Assembly: GCA_016207475.1 (NCBI GenBank)
Contig: JACQPM010000128.1
Location: forward strand, 1-7,962
DNA: 7,962 bases
Origin: Methanobacteriota archaeon
GTDB taxonomy: Archaea; Hydrothermarchaeota; Hydrothermarchaeia; Hydrothermarchaeales; JACQPM01
Reading direction: 5' to 3'
A model generated the notes under the pieces. That model was not told where the DNA came from and ran no database searches. It was given only the letters and a program-made list of their open reading frames with translations. Positions within the stretch are counted from its first letter, which is position 1, and every line of letters begins with the position of its first letter. Below, piece after piece: positions 1 through 5,257 of this stretch. Made by a program: the position numbers and the translations under genes.

Positions 1-111
1 CCCAAAACCCAGCTCGCTCATGAGCTTCGCTACGGTGGCCTCCCCCTCCCTGGAGACGACCTCGTAGACCTTCTCCTTCTCCCCTTCGTCTATCTTCTGC
101 TCCTTTCCCAT
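1..111 (-). CDS. Partial CDS, N-terminal 37 codons of an unrecognised small-domain protein
   Basis: An open frame begins with ATG at 111 (reading leftwards) and stays open to the window edge, giving 37 residues starting MGKEQKIDEG. A GAGG lies 4 bases before the ATG. Third codon positions are mostly G or C, as in the neighbouring genes. The charged start followed by a stretch like EGEATVAKLMSELGF could be the first helices of a winged-helix domain, but too little is present to assign a family. It is divergent from the coiled-coil gene and shares the AT-rich promoter region 121-158 with it. The 3' end is outside the window. Confidence 0.6.
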   Translation of the reverse strand, partial: MGKEQKIDEGEKEKVYEVVSREGEATVAKLMSELGFG

Positions 112-138
112 GATGCCTCTAAGTTTTTATATGAGCAC

Positions 139-149
139 CTATATATTAA
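139..149. promoter_or_regulatory. TATA element in the divergent promoter region 121-158
   Basis: A TATATATTAA run at 140-149 is centred about 29 bases before the ATG at 173, the spacing expected for a leaderless archaeal transcript. The same element lies about 33 bases upstream of the minus-strand ATG at 111, so it could serve both directions. A second AT-rich element, TTTTTATAT at 124-132, is also present but lies too close to the minus-strand start for the usual spacing. Confidence 0.55.
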
Positions 150-172
150 CTTAAACCTCGCCGCGGTGCCTT

Positions 173-1747
173 ATGCCTGATATTACGAAGCCTGTAGAGT
201 CCCAAGGGTCAGAGGATGAGGGGGAACTCCTGAAGAAGGTAGATCGCCTCAACAGGATAATCCAGTACAACACCAAGGTCTACGAGGACAACCTGAAGAA
301 GAAGCAGAAGGAGCTCGAGGAGAAGGATGCGAAGCTCCAGAGACTGCTCACCAGGGGAGAGGAGCAGAAGAAGTTCGGCCAGCAGTACAGCGGGGACCTG
401 AAAGAGAGAGAGGCCCGCATCGTGCAGCTCGAAGGGGAGCTCCAAGCCAAGACCCTGGCGCTGAAGAGCTTGGAGACCAGGGGCAAAGAGCTGGAGGAGC
501 GCCTCCAAGCCAAGGCCGGCGAGTTGGGGAGCGAGACAGAACTCATCGATCTCAGGAAGCGGGTGAAGGAGCTGGAGGCACAGCTCCATGGCAAGGTGGA
601 CTACCAGGACAGGGCTGTAAAGAATCTTGAGGAGGATCTGAGGACCAAGAGGGAGGAGCTCCAATCCAGGGAAGAGTGGATCGGGAAACTGGAAGAGAGG
701 CTGAAGGAGCTGGAGGGAGAGCTGGGTAGGAGGAATAAGAAGCTCCAGGAGAGGGATGCCAAGGTTCTGGAGATGGAGAGGACTCTGCGCGAGAGAGATA
801 CGCTCCTGGAAGAGATGGGGGTCCACCGGGAGAGGTTGAAGAGCCTCGAGGTGGAGGTCCAGGTAAAAGGGAAGGAGCTGACGGAGAAGGAGAAGCGGAA
901 CCAGGAGCTCGAGACGGCCCTCCAGACGATGCTCTCGGAGCTGAAGCAGAAGTACTCACAGCTCAAGGCCATGGAGGAGTACGTAACCAAACTCAAGGAC
1001 TCTGAGACCGCCCTCAAGGGCAGGATAGGGGAGCTGACCACCAGGATAAAGGGGCTCGAGGGCGAGGCCATCACCAAGGCCGAGGAGCTGGAGCGCTTGA
1101 AGGCTGAGACGGCAGAGAAGACCCAGGAGGTGGAGAACCTCAGGGCCGACCTCGCCAGGCAGCTCGGGGAGAGGGATGGGAAGATCCAGGAATTGGAGAG
1201 CGTAAAGGCTGATCTGACGAGGGATATCCAGGAGAAGGACGGGAAGATAGGGGAGCTGGAGGGGGAGGTGAAGGCCAGGGTCGGGGAGCTGGAGGGCCTG
1301 AAGGCAGATCTCACCAGGCAGCTCGGGGAGAGGGATGGGAAGATAGGGGAGCTGGAGAACATCAAGGCAGATATCGCTAAACAGCTCGGGGAGAGGGATG
1401 GGAAGATACAGGAGCTGGAGTCCACCCTCCTGGAGGAGCTGGCAAAGTCGGAGGAGAGGGATGCCCATCTGAAAGACAGGGCACGAGAACTGGAAGAAAA
1501 GTCCAGGGCCATTGCAGAGGAGCTCCAGGCCAAGGCCAATGAACTCCAGAACAAGATCGAGGAGATGGAGAAGAAGGATGTCGAATTGAAGAGCCTCGAG
1601 GAGAGCTTCGCCTCCGAGGTCAAGAGGATCGAGGACGAGAGCCGGAATATAATCCAGGGGTACGAGGCGAGGATGGGGGAGCTGGACGGGCAGGTGAAGA
1701 GGCTTACCGAGCAGGTGAGTGAGGCCCTCCAAGGGCTCAAGAAGTGA
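173..1747 (+). CDS. Long coiled-coil protein (524 aa) with tandem 21-residue repeats
   Basis: The protein is almost entirely heptad-patterned, rich in Glu, Lys, Leu, Arg and Gln, from about residue 20 to the end. It has no signal peptide, membrane segment, Walker motif or Cys. The first 20 residues are acidic and probably disordered. Residues 325-419 hold four units with the core RQLGERDGKI or a close variant; three are exactly 21 residues (three heptads) and the second carries an 11-residue insertion. A rod-shaped cytoplasmic structural or scaffold role is inferred from the heptads only. Similarity to SMC, Rad50 or myosin rods would be compositional, because no ATPase head is present. The ATG at 173 is chosen because it follows the TATA element at leaderless spacing. 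It is followed after 9 bases by the L35Ae gene, so both are probably cotranscribed. Confidence 0.85.
   Translation: MPDITKPVESQGSEDEGELLKKVDRLNRIIQYNTKVYEDNLKKKQKELEEKDAKLQRLLTRGEEQKKFGQQYSGDLKEREARIVQLEGELQAKTLALKSLETRGKELEERLQAKAGELGSETELIDLRKRVKELEAQLHGKVDYQDRAVKNLEEDLRTKREELQSREEWIGKLEERLKELEGELGRRNKKLQERDAKVLEMERTLRERDTLLEEMGVHRERLKSLEVEVQVKGKELTEKEKRNQELETALQTMLSELKQKYSQLKAMEEYVTKLKDSETALKGRIGELTTRIKGLEGEAITKAEELERLKAETAEKTQEVENLRADLARQLGERDGKIQELESVKADLTRDIQEKDGKIGELEGEVKARVGELEGLKADLTRQLGERDGKIGELENIKADIAKQLGERDGKIQELESTLLEELAKSEERDAHLKDRARELEEKSRAIAEELQAKANELQNKIEEMEKKDVELKSLEESFASEVKRIEDESRNIIQGYEARMGELDGQVKRLTEQVSEALQGLKK
1145..1429 (+). repeat. Tandem coding repeats inside the coiled-coil gene
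   Basis: Four units begin at 1145, 1208, 1304 and 1367. Units 1, 3 and 4 are 63 bases long; unit 2 is 96 bases. An identical 26-base stretch occurs at 1160-1185, 1319-1344 and 1382-1407, offset by 159 and 63 bases. Identity at synonymous positions points to recent duplication or gene conversion rather than protein-level constraint alone. Confidence 0.8.
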
Positions 1748-1756
1748 GGTGCAAGG

Positions 1757-2143
1757 ATGGAAGGAAGGATCGTGGGTTTCAGGGGGGGCAGGCGGGAGAT
1801 GTACAACCACTACGGCATCGTCGAGGTCGGGGATGCCAACAGAGGGAGCTTCGTGGGGAGGAAGGTCGTCTGGAAGACGAAGGGTGAGGAGGTCATCTCA
1901 GGCAAGATCATAAAGGTCCATGGGGGGGGGCTCATGGTGAGGTTCAGGAGGGGCCTCCCTGGGGATGCCCTGGGGACCGCGGTGGAGATAAGAGGGGCAC
2001 CCGCCTTGAAGGGACCACCGGCGAAGCGGCCGGGCAAGAAGACGGGAACGTCCACAAAAGGAACTACACGGTCCCGAGCAGCGCCACGGAGCTCGTCTCG
2101 GGCGCCCACTGGTAAGGGCTCCAGAAAGCCCTCAGCGGCGTGA
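1757..2143 (+). CDS. rpl35ae: Large-subunit ribosomal protein L35Ae (eL33) with an atypical basic C-terminal tail
   Basis: Residues 1 to about 79 match the archaeal/eukaryotic L35Ae fold: an opening beta strand (GRIVGFRGG), the central VGRKVVWKTKGEE segment, then GKIIKVHG and FRRGLPGDALGTAVEI, the family's signature end. Known L35Ae proteins bind rRNA in the large subunit and are about 85-110 residues. Here about 49 further residues rich in Lys, Arg, Ser, Thr, Pro and Ala follow. Codon third positions look normal to about 2040 but not afterwards, so the tail from there may be read-through into other DNA (see the pseudogene entry). A GAGGTG at 1746-1751 overlaps the upstream stop codon, 5 bases before the ATG, implying translational coupling to the coiled-coil gene. 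A run of nine G at 1922-1930 lies in-frame within the conserved part. Confidence 0.85.
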   Translation: MEGRIVGFRGGRREMYNHYGIVEVGDANRGSFVGRKVVWKTKGEEVISGKIIKVHGGGLMVRFRRGLPGDALGTAVEIRGAPALKGPPAKRPGKKTGTSTKGTTRSRAAPRSSSRAPTGKGSRKPSAA

Positions 2144-2169
2144 CGGTCTCCCAGGACGACCCCGGGGGC
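2041..2169 (+). pseudogene. Possible gene remnant in another frame under the L35Ae tail
   Basis: In the frame starting at 2041, one frame away from the L35Ae reading, the codons encode a protein-like sequence including NYTVPSSATELVSGAHW, a single TAA at 2113-2115, then GLQKALSGVTVSQDDPGG in the same frame. By hand count, 40 of 42 sense codons end in G or C, as in real genes nearby. The L35Ae tail over about the same bases has only 19 of 33. The reading becomes non-gene-like where the tRNA-Arg promoter begins. It could be the decayed end of a lost gene or a misread base or frameshift in the assembly. I do not recognise the family. Confidence 0.4.
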
Positions 2170-2197
2170 GTTCTTTGCTCACACGTAGCCAAAAGTG

Positions 2198-2204
2198 TTT
2201 ATAT
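2198..2204 (+). promoter_or_regulatory. TATA box of tRNA-Arg
   Basis: TTTATAT, preceded by purine-rich AAAAG (BRE-like), ends about 22 bases before the tRNA 5' end. This places the start of transcription at or just before the mature tRNA. Confidence 0.65.
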
Positions 2205-2225
2205 CCAGAGCGCGATAGGCTAGAA

Positions 2226-2299
2226 GGGCCCGTGGTCTAGTCCGGATAAGACAGAGGCCTCCGGAGCCCCTATCCCGGGTTCAAATCCCGGCGGGCCCG
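2226..2299 (+). tRNA. tRNA-Arg (anticodon CCG)
   Basis: A complete 74-base cloverleaf without intron or encoded CCA. The acceptor GGGCCCG pairs with CGGGCCC (2292-2298), with discriminator G2299. The D stem GTCT/AGAC is 2235-2238 with 2249-2252. The anticodon loop CTCCGGA is 2259-2265 with anticodon CCG at 2261-2263. The T arm is CCGGG-TTCAAAT-CCCGG. The anticodon stem GAGGC/GCCCC has an A2255-C2269 mismatch at the second pair (A28-C42 in standard numbering). It reads the CGG Arg codon, which is rarer than AGG/AGA in the genes here. Confidence 0.95.
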
Positions 2300-2302
2300 T
2301 TT

Positions 2303-2350
2303 GTCAGCGCTTCGGAAGAACTCCCTGCGGTCGTTCTTCCTTGCGCCGAC
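2303..2350 (+). ncRNA. Candidate structured hairpin element 1 (inter-tRNA)
   Basis: The outer stem GTCAGCGC (2303-2310) pairs with GCGCCGAC (2343-2350), leaving one A-C mismatch. An asymmetric internal loop (TTC on one side, TT on the other) leads to a perfect 8-bp inner stem GGAAGAAC/GTTCTTCC (2314-2321 with 2333-2340) closed by an 11-base loop. It begins 3 bases after tRNA-Arg and probably lies in its transcript. It matches the architecture of the next element. Confidence 0.5.
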
Positions 2351-2357
2351 ACCCCTT

Positions 2358-2417
2358 GTCAGCACTTCGTAGCCAAGCCCTTCACGATAGATAGTTCGAA
2401 TGGCTGCTCGTGCCGAC
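2358..2417 (+). ncRNA. Candidate structured hairpin element 2 (inter-tRNA)
   Basis: The outer stem GTCAGCAC (2358-2365) pairs with GTGCCGAC (2410-2417), with the A-C mismatch in the same place as in element 1. Compared with element 1, a G-C pair has become A-T on both sides, a compensatory change. The internal loop is again TTC against two bases (TC). The inner stem is GTAGCCA/TGGCTGC (2369-2375 with 2401-2407, one G-T wobble) around a 25-base loop. The flanks TTGTCAGC at the left and GCCGACACCC at the right are shared with element 1; the inner stem and loop are not. Confidence 0.5.
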
Positions 2418-2430
2418 ACCCGGACGTAAG

Positions 2431-2438
2431 TTATTTAA
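2431..2438 (+). promoter_or_regulatory. TATA box of tRNA-Phe
   Basis: TTATTTAA preceded by CGTAAG lies 24-32 bases before the tRNA-Phe 5' end. This tRNA therefore probably has its own promoter rather than depending on tRNA-Arg. Confidence 0.6.
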
Positions 2439-2462
2439 GCTCACCTTTGAAATCCATACCAA

Positions 2463-2536
2463 GCCGTGGTAGCTCAGACTGGGAGAGCGCTCGACTGAAG
2501 ATCGAGCGGTCGGGTGTTCAAATCACCCCCACGGCA
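2463..2536 (+). tRNA. tRNA-Phe (anticodon GAA)
   Basis: A complete 74-base cloverleaf. The acceptor GCCGTGG pairs with CCACGGC (2529-2535), with discriminator A2536. The D stem GCTC/GAGC is 2472-2475 with 2485-2488. The anticodon stem CTCGA/TCGAG flanks loop CTGAAGA with anticodon GAA at 2497-2499. The T arm is GGGTG-TTCAAAT-CACCC. There is no intron and no encoded CCA. All stems are fully paired. Confidence 0.96.
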
Positions 2537-2650
2537 TTTATCCAGACTGCAATCTTTCAGGGGCTCCACACGCTCCACAGGAATAGGAAGCGGGGCGATA
2601 GGAAATTTTATCCTTTTATGTGCTATACTTAGAATTTCTTATAATCAACG

Positions 2651-2792
2651 CAGAAACAAGCTGGGGGGCAAGGGTCGCCATCTCCCTCCTCACCGTACGC
2701 TCCCGCGGGCCCGCCAGCTGCCCCCAGGGGGGAGCTCCGGTCCCTGGGGGCTATCAAGCTCCAGCGCAGGTTCACTTTTCCCGAGCTCTCGG
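2651..2792 (+). ncRNA. Candidate structured non-coding RNA in the gap between tRNA-Phe and the zinc-ribbon gene
   Basis: The 304-base gap 2537-2840 has no convincing gene. Its first part is AT-rich, with TATA-like elements at about 2623-2628 and 2638-2645. From about 2658 it turns strongly GC-rich and foldable. Helix 1 pairs 2659-2669 with 2709-2719 (AGCTGG/CCAGCT, one G-G mismatch, GGGC/GCCC). Helix 2 follows with no gap: 2720-2729 with 2742-2751, ten perfect pairs (GCCCCCAGGG and its complement) with a 12-base loop. A short CCGAG-CT-CTCGG hairpin is at 2781-2792. I looked for SRP RNA, RNase P RNA and C/D-box signatures and found none. The strand is inferred from the promoter-like elements. 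Confidence 0.35.
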
Positions 2793-2798
2793 CTATCC

Positions 2799-2805
2799 TA
2801 TATAT
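2799..2805 (+). promoter_or_regulatory. TATA box of the zinc-ribbon gene
   Basis: TATATAT lies 36-42 bases before the ATG at 2841. A start of transcription near 2828 would leave a short leader containing GGTGG (2830-2834), 6 bases before the ATG, as ribosome binding site. Confidence 0.6.
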
Positions 2806-2840
2806 CACCTTTATTGCAACTGTTCTATCGGTGGTCGAAG

Positions 2841-3101
2841 ATGGATATGAACCTCTTCTGCGTGATGTGCGGGAACAGGCTCCAGGGCCTGGAAGGGAAG
2901 ACGGAGTGCTGCGGGTGCGGTGCCGTGTACGATGATCTCGTCCTCTCCGAATCCAGGATAGAGAGGGACGGGTTCGAGGTCACGGAGATGAGCTTCTGCG
3001 GAGATATCACCCGCAAGATGGCAAAACCCTCCATCCCCTTGGCGGGAGTACCCCAGATAGAGGCCACGTCGGCCTTCGGCATGGAGGAGTTGGAAGTCTG
3101 A
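2841..3101 (+). CDS. Small zinc-ribbon protein, 86 aa, function unknown
   Basis: The N-terminal quarter carries two Cys pairs, C7-V-M-C10 and C23-C-G-C26, each followed by Gly (CGN and CGA). This is the usual knuckle pattern of a one-zinc ribbon; Cys24 is an extra Cys. The remaining 60 residues are acidic, without further metal ligands except a lone Cys in the MSFCGDI segment, and I do not recognise them. The ATG at 2841 is chosen because a GGTGG lies 6 bases upstream, a TATA box lies at suitable distance, and the ribbon begins at once. The frame stays open upstream into tRNA-Phe, but that part is not coding. Similar small ribbon proteins in archaea are often nucleic-acid or protein-binding accessory factors; here this is only a guess. 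It is monocistronic and convergent with the nucleotidyltransferase-like gene. Confidence 0.7.
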   Translation: MDMNLFCVMCGNRLQGLEGKTECCGCGAVYDDLVLSESRIERDGFEVTEMSFCGDITRKMAKPSIPLAGVPQIEATSAFGMEELEV

Positions 3102-3106
3102 GATTC

Positions 3107-3170
3107 ACGGTGAGAGGAGGCCCAAGTTCCCATAGGTTACCCCCCTTGTGAGCAGGCCTCCTCTTACTGT
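3107..3170 (+). terminator. Long hairpin between convergent genes, probable 3' end of the zinc-ribbon transcript
   Basis: Bases 3107-3122 pair with 3155-3170 over 16 positions: 14 Watson-Crick plus two G-U wobbles when read as plus-strand RNA. The 10-bp core is AGAGGAGGCC/GGCCTCCTCT. On the minus strand the two wobbles become A-C mismatches, so the plus-strand RNA is favoured. Inside the loop, CAAG (3123-3126) can pair with CTTG (3145-3148). The T-rich TATTTATTCT follows directly at 3170-3179. Confidence 0.5.
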
Positions 3171-3177
3171 ATTTATT

Positions 3178-4083
3178 CTAGAAGACCTCGCTGAACTCGT
3201 CGGAGGTTGTGAAGAGGCGCAGGTACTCCTCGGGGGTTATCCTGCATCTCTCTAGGAGATACCGCTCTGCCTCCCCCCTCTTGGCCTTTGCCAGATCCTC
3301 CAGCGCCAGCAATCTAGCCGGGATGCCCGCCTCCACCAGGAGCCCTTCCACCTCCGCGTAGAGGGCCTTACTTCCTCCCAGAAACGCACTCTCGTGAAGG
3401 ATCTTGCACGCCACCATCTCCTCGAAGGTCCCGAAACGGGTCTGCTCCCTGACCTTCTCGACCCCTTTTATCAGGTAGTCTATCTCCTCCTTCCTGGGCC
3501 TCCTGAGGAGGGCGCACTTCTGGTCGTAGATCTCCTCGTCCAGCCTCCTGACGGCCTCCTCCCTCAGACCGGAGGTTATGACCAGGATATCGAGGTCAGA
3601 GCCTACTACCAGCTCTCCCGTGGACCTCTCTGGCCTCGGGTCCGAGTGGGCCATGCCCAGAGGGACGTCACCGCCTATGATGAAGCAGGCCCTGGCTTCC
3701 ACCTCGGGCCCGAGGTCCCCCAGGCGGCGGATCACCTCCTCCACGACGCCCCTGGCCATCTCCATCTTGGCCCTGCTTATCTCCTCGATCTCCTTCCTCA
3801 GCTCCCTGGCCCTTGCCAGGACGCGCGCCTCATCCCTGGCCAGCCCCACTACCGTGTAAGTGGTGAACTCCCTCTGGATCGATGGCGAGAGCCTGGCATA
3901 ACCTTCGATGGCCTTATCGAACCGCAGGTACCGCCTCCCCACGATCTCAGTCCTGACCTCTTCCAGGAGGCGGCAGTTGCGCCAGAGGTCCAGTATCTCC
4001 ATCCCCATGAGGGCGTAGAGCTCCTTCCCCACCATGGGCCCCTTCCCTAGGGCGCCCAAGATCCGTTCCCTCACCCCTTCCAT
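3178..4083 (-). CDS. Protein with N-terminal winged-helix-like region and nucleotidyltransferase-like core (301 aa)
   Basis: Residues 1 to about 78 look like a winged helix (ILGALGKGPMVGKELYALM, then a basic strand region around GRRYLRFDKA). Residues 79-125 are charged and helical. Residues 133-168 resemble the active-site strand pair of the DNA polymerase beta/minimal nucleotidyltransferase superfamily: IIGG (135-138), then GSDLDILVI with acidic D163 and D165. The gap between the Gly-Gly and the D-x-D is about 24 residues, longer than the common 9-13, so a loop insertion is likely. The C-terminal third is helical. Transfer of a nucleotide to RNA or protein would be the family expectation, but the substrate is unknown and the activity is inferred. 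The ATG at 4083 lies 4 bases after the AMA stop codon and there is no clear ribosome binding site, so coupled translation as last gene of the operon is likely. Confidence 0.7.
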   Translation of the reverse strand: MEGVRERILGALGKGPMVGKELYALMGMEILDLWRNCRLLEEVRTEIVGRRYLRFDKAIEGYARLSPSIQREFTTYTVVGLARDEARVLARARELRKEIEEISRAKMEMARGVVEEVIRRLGDLGPEVEARACFIIGGDVPLGMAHSDPRPERSTGELVVGSDLDILVITSGLREEAVRRLDEEIYDQKCALLRRPRKEEIDYLIKGVEKVREQTRFGTFEEMVACKILHESAFLGGSKALYAEVEGLLVEAGIPARLLALEDLAKAKRGEAERYLLERCRITPEEYLRLFTTSDEFSEVF

Positions 4084-4087
4084 AAGG

Positions 4088-5236
4088 CTATGAGAACATC
4101 TCCCGCGGAGGCCTGGGCCTCCCGGGTATCGCCTTGAGGGCCGTTTCCAAGTGGGCCTGGGAGACCTCCGGGGCGTCTTCCAGAAGGGCCTTGTGGAGGG
4201 CGGGTTTCAGGAGCTTCTCCTTCAGGTCCCTACCAGAGAAGCCCTCGGTCCTCTTGACGTACTCCCTGAGGTCCACCCCGACCTTCATGGGGAACCTCCG
4301 GGCGTAGCCCTCCAGGATCTGGAGCCTCTCCCTCTCTGTGGGGAGCTTGAACTCGATCTCCTCCTCGAACCTGGACCTCAGCGCACCGTCGAGCATGCCT
4401 GGATTGTTCGTGGCCGCTATGGTCACCACGCCCCTGTTCTCGTGGATCCCTTCCAGCTCCGCCAGGAGGGCATTGACCACCTCGGCCACATCCCCCCTGA
4501 CCGCCTGGTAGCTCCTGTCGAGGCCCACGGCATCGAGCTCGTCTATGAAGATCACCGCCGGGGCGGAGTCCTGGGCGGCCCGAAAGAGCTCGTGGATCTT
4601 CTTGGAGCCGTCGCCCACATACTCGCCGATGAGCTCCGTGGCCCTCACCAGGAAGAGGGCGGATCTGGTCTCGTTGGCCAGGGCTTTGGCTGCCATGGTC
4701 TTCCCAGTGCCTGGAGGGCCGAAGAAGAGGATGTTCCTGGGGGCCCACTCCCCAAAGGCCTTGGGGTCCTGGAGGTACCTTATCACCACCTTGCACTTGC
4801 GCTTCACGTGCTCGTGGCCCACGATCTCCCCGAACCCTATCCCGGCATCTACCCGCCCGAGCCTCTCCAGCTCCGCTTTCATGAAGCTGATGACGGTGTT
4901 CTCGGTGATCATCACAGGCCCAGCAGGGAGGACCTTGACCACCTGGAATGCAAAGTCCGGTATTATGCGTTGGTCGAAGAGGTAGTCGCCGTTGGCAACG
5001 GTGGCCCCTATCCACTGCTCCTTGGCATAGATCTCGAAGAGCTTCTCATCGTTGACGTTGATGGGGTAGCTCCGGTGCATGTCCCGGAGTGGAAAGCCCG
5101 CCGGCCTCAGCCTAACCAGCCGCGCCGGCCTGGCCTCGGAGCCTTGGGCCTCCCGCCTCTTGCTCTCCTTGGCCTTGTTGAGAACCCACTCGTCTAGGTA
5201 TGTCTGTATGGCGATTCCTCCAAGATACGGCCCCAA
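4088..5236 (-). CDS. AMA-like AAA ATPase (protein unfoldase with CDC48-type beta-clam N-domain)
   Basis: This is a single-ring AAA ATPase of 382 residues. Residues 58-117 (GDYLFDQRIIPDFAFQVVKV through TENTVI) resemble the C-terminal beta-clam half of the CDC48/VCP N-domain, the arrangement known in AMA proteins of Archaeoglobus and methanogens. The AAA module has Walker A GPPGTGKT (173-180), pore loop YVG (206-208), Walker B VIFIDELDA (228-236), sensor-1 N277 in ATNNP, arginine-finger region ALRSRF (285-290) and a sensor-2 region at GFSGRDLKEK. All catalytic motifs are intact, so an active hexameric, ATP-driven substrate-threading unfoldase in the cytoplasm is expected. There is no C-terminal HbYX proteasome-docking motif (the end is REMFS). 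The start is uncertain: the open frame allows TTG at 5236 with no ribosome binding site, while GGAGG at 5217-5221 stands 7 bases before an ATA codon at 5209. The first internal ATG is residue 53. Confidence 0.85.
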   Translation of the reverse strand: MGPYLGGIAIQTYLDEWVLNKAKESKRREAQGSEARPARLVRLRPAGFPLRDMHRSYPINVNDEKLFEIYAKEQWIGATVANGDYLFDQRIIPDFAFQVVKVLPAGPVMITENTVISFMKAELERLGRVDAGIGFGEIVGHEHVKRKCKVVIRYLQDPKAFGEWAPRNILFFGPPGTGKTMAAKALANETRSALFLVRATELIGEYVGDGSKKIHELFRAAQDSAPAVIFIDELDAVGLDRSYQAVRGDVAEVVNALLAELEGIHENRGVVTIAATNNPGMLDGALRSRFEEEIEFKLPTERERLQILEGYARRFPMKVGVDLREYVKRTEGFSGRDLKEKLLKPALHKALLEDAPEVSQAHLETALKAIPGRPRPPREMFS

Positions 5237-5257
5237 GAGTAATGACTACAAAGAATA

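Noticed and set aside
601..1810. Long antisense open frames under the coiled-coil gene
   Set aside because: They are shadows of the purine-rich, stop-poor coiled-coil coding strand; their translations are Ser/Leu/Pro-rich low complexity.
2300..2421. Inter-tRNA hairpins as H/ACA guide RNAs (ACA follows each stem)
   Set aside because: The internal loops are only 2-3 bases per side, too small for a guide pocket, and the A of ACA directly follows a fully paired outer stem without the expected spacing to a pocket.
2651..2792. Assignment of the GC-rich segment as SRP RNA or RNase P RNA
   Set aside because: The conserved SRP helix-8 sequence (GGAA/AGCA loops) and the RNase P conserved regions were not seen on either strand.
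2514..2840. Upstream extension of the zinc-ribbon frame into tRNA-Phe
   Set aside because: It would cross the tRNA, the GC-rich segment and the TATA box; the ATG at 2841 has its own ribosome site.
2620..2850. 76-residue frame in the tRNA-zinc ribbon gap
   Set aside because: It spans promoter-like DNA, has no ribosome site and gives an unstructured, non-family-like product.
4151..5197. Plus-strand frame opposite the AMA ATPase
   Set aside because: It is a mirror of the strong codon bias of the ATPase gene; the minus strand carries all AAA motifs in order.
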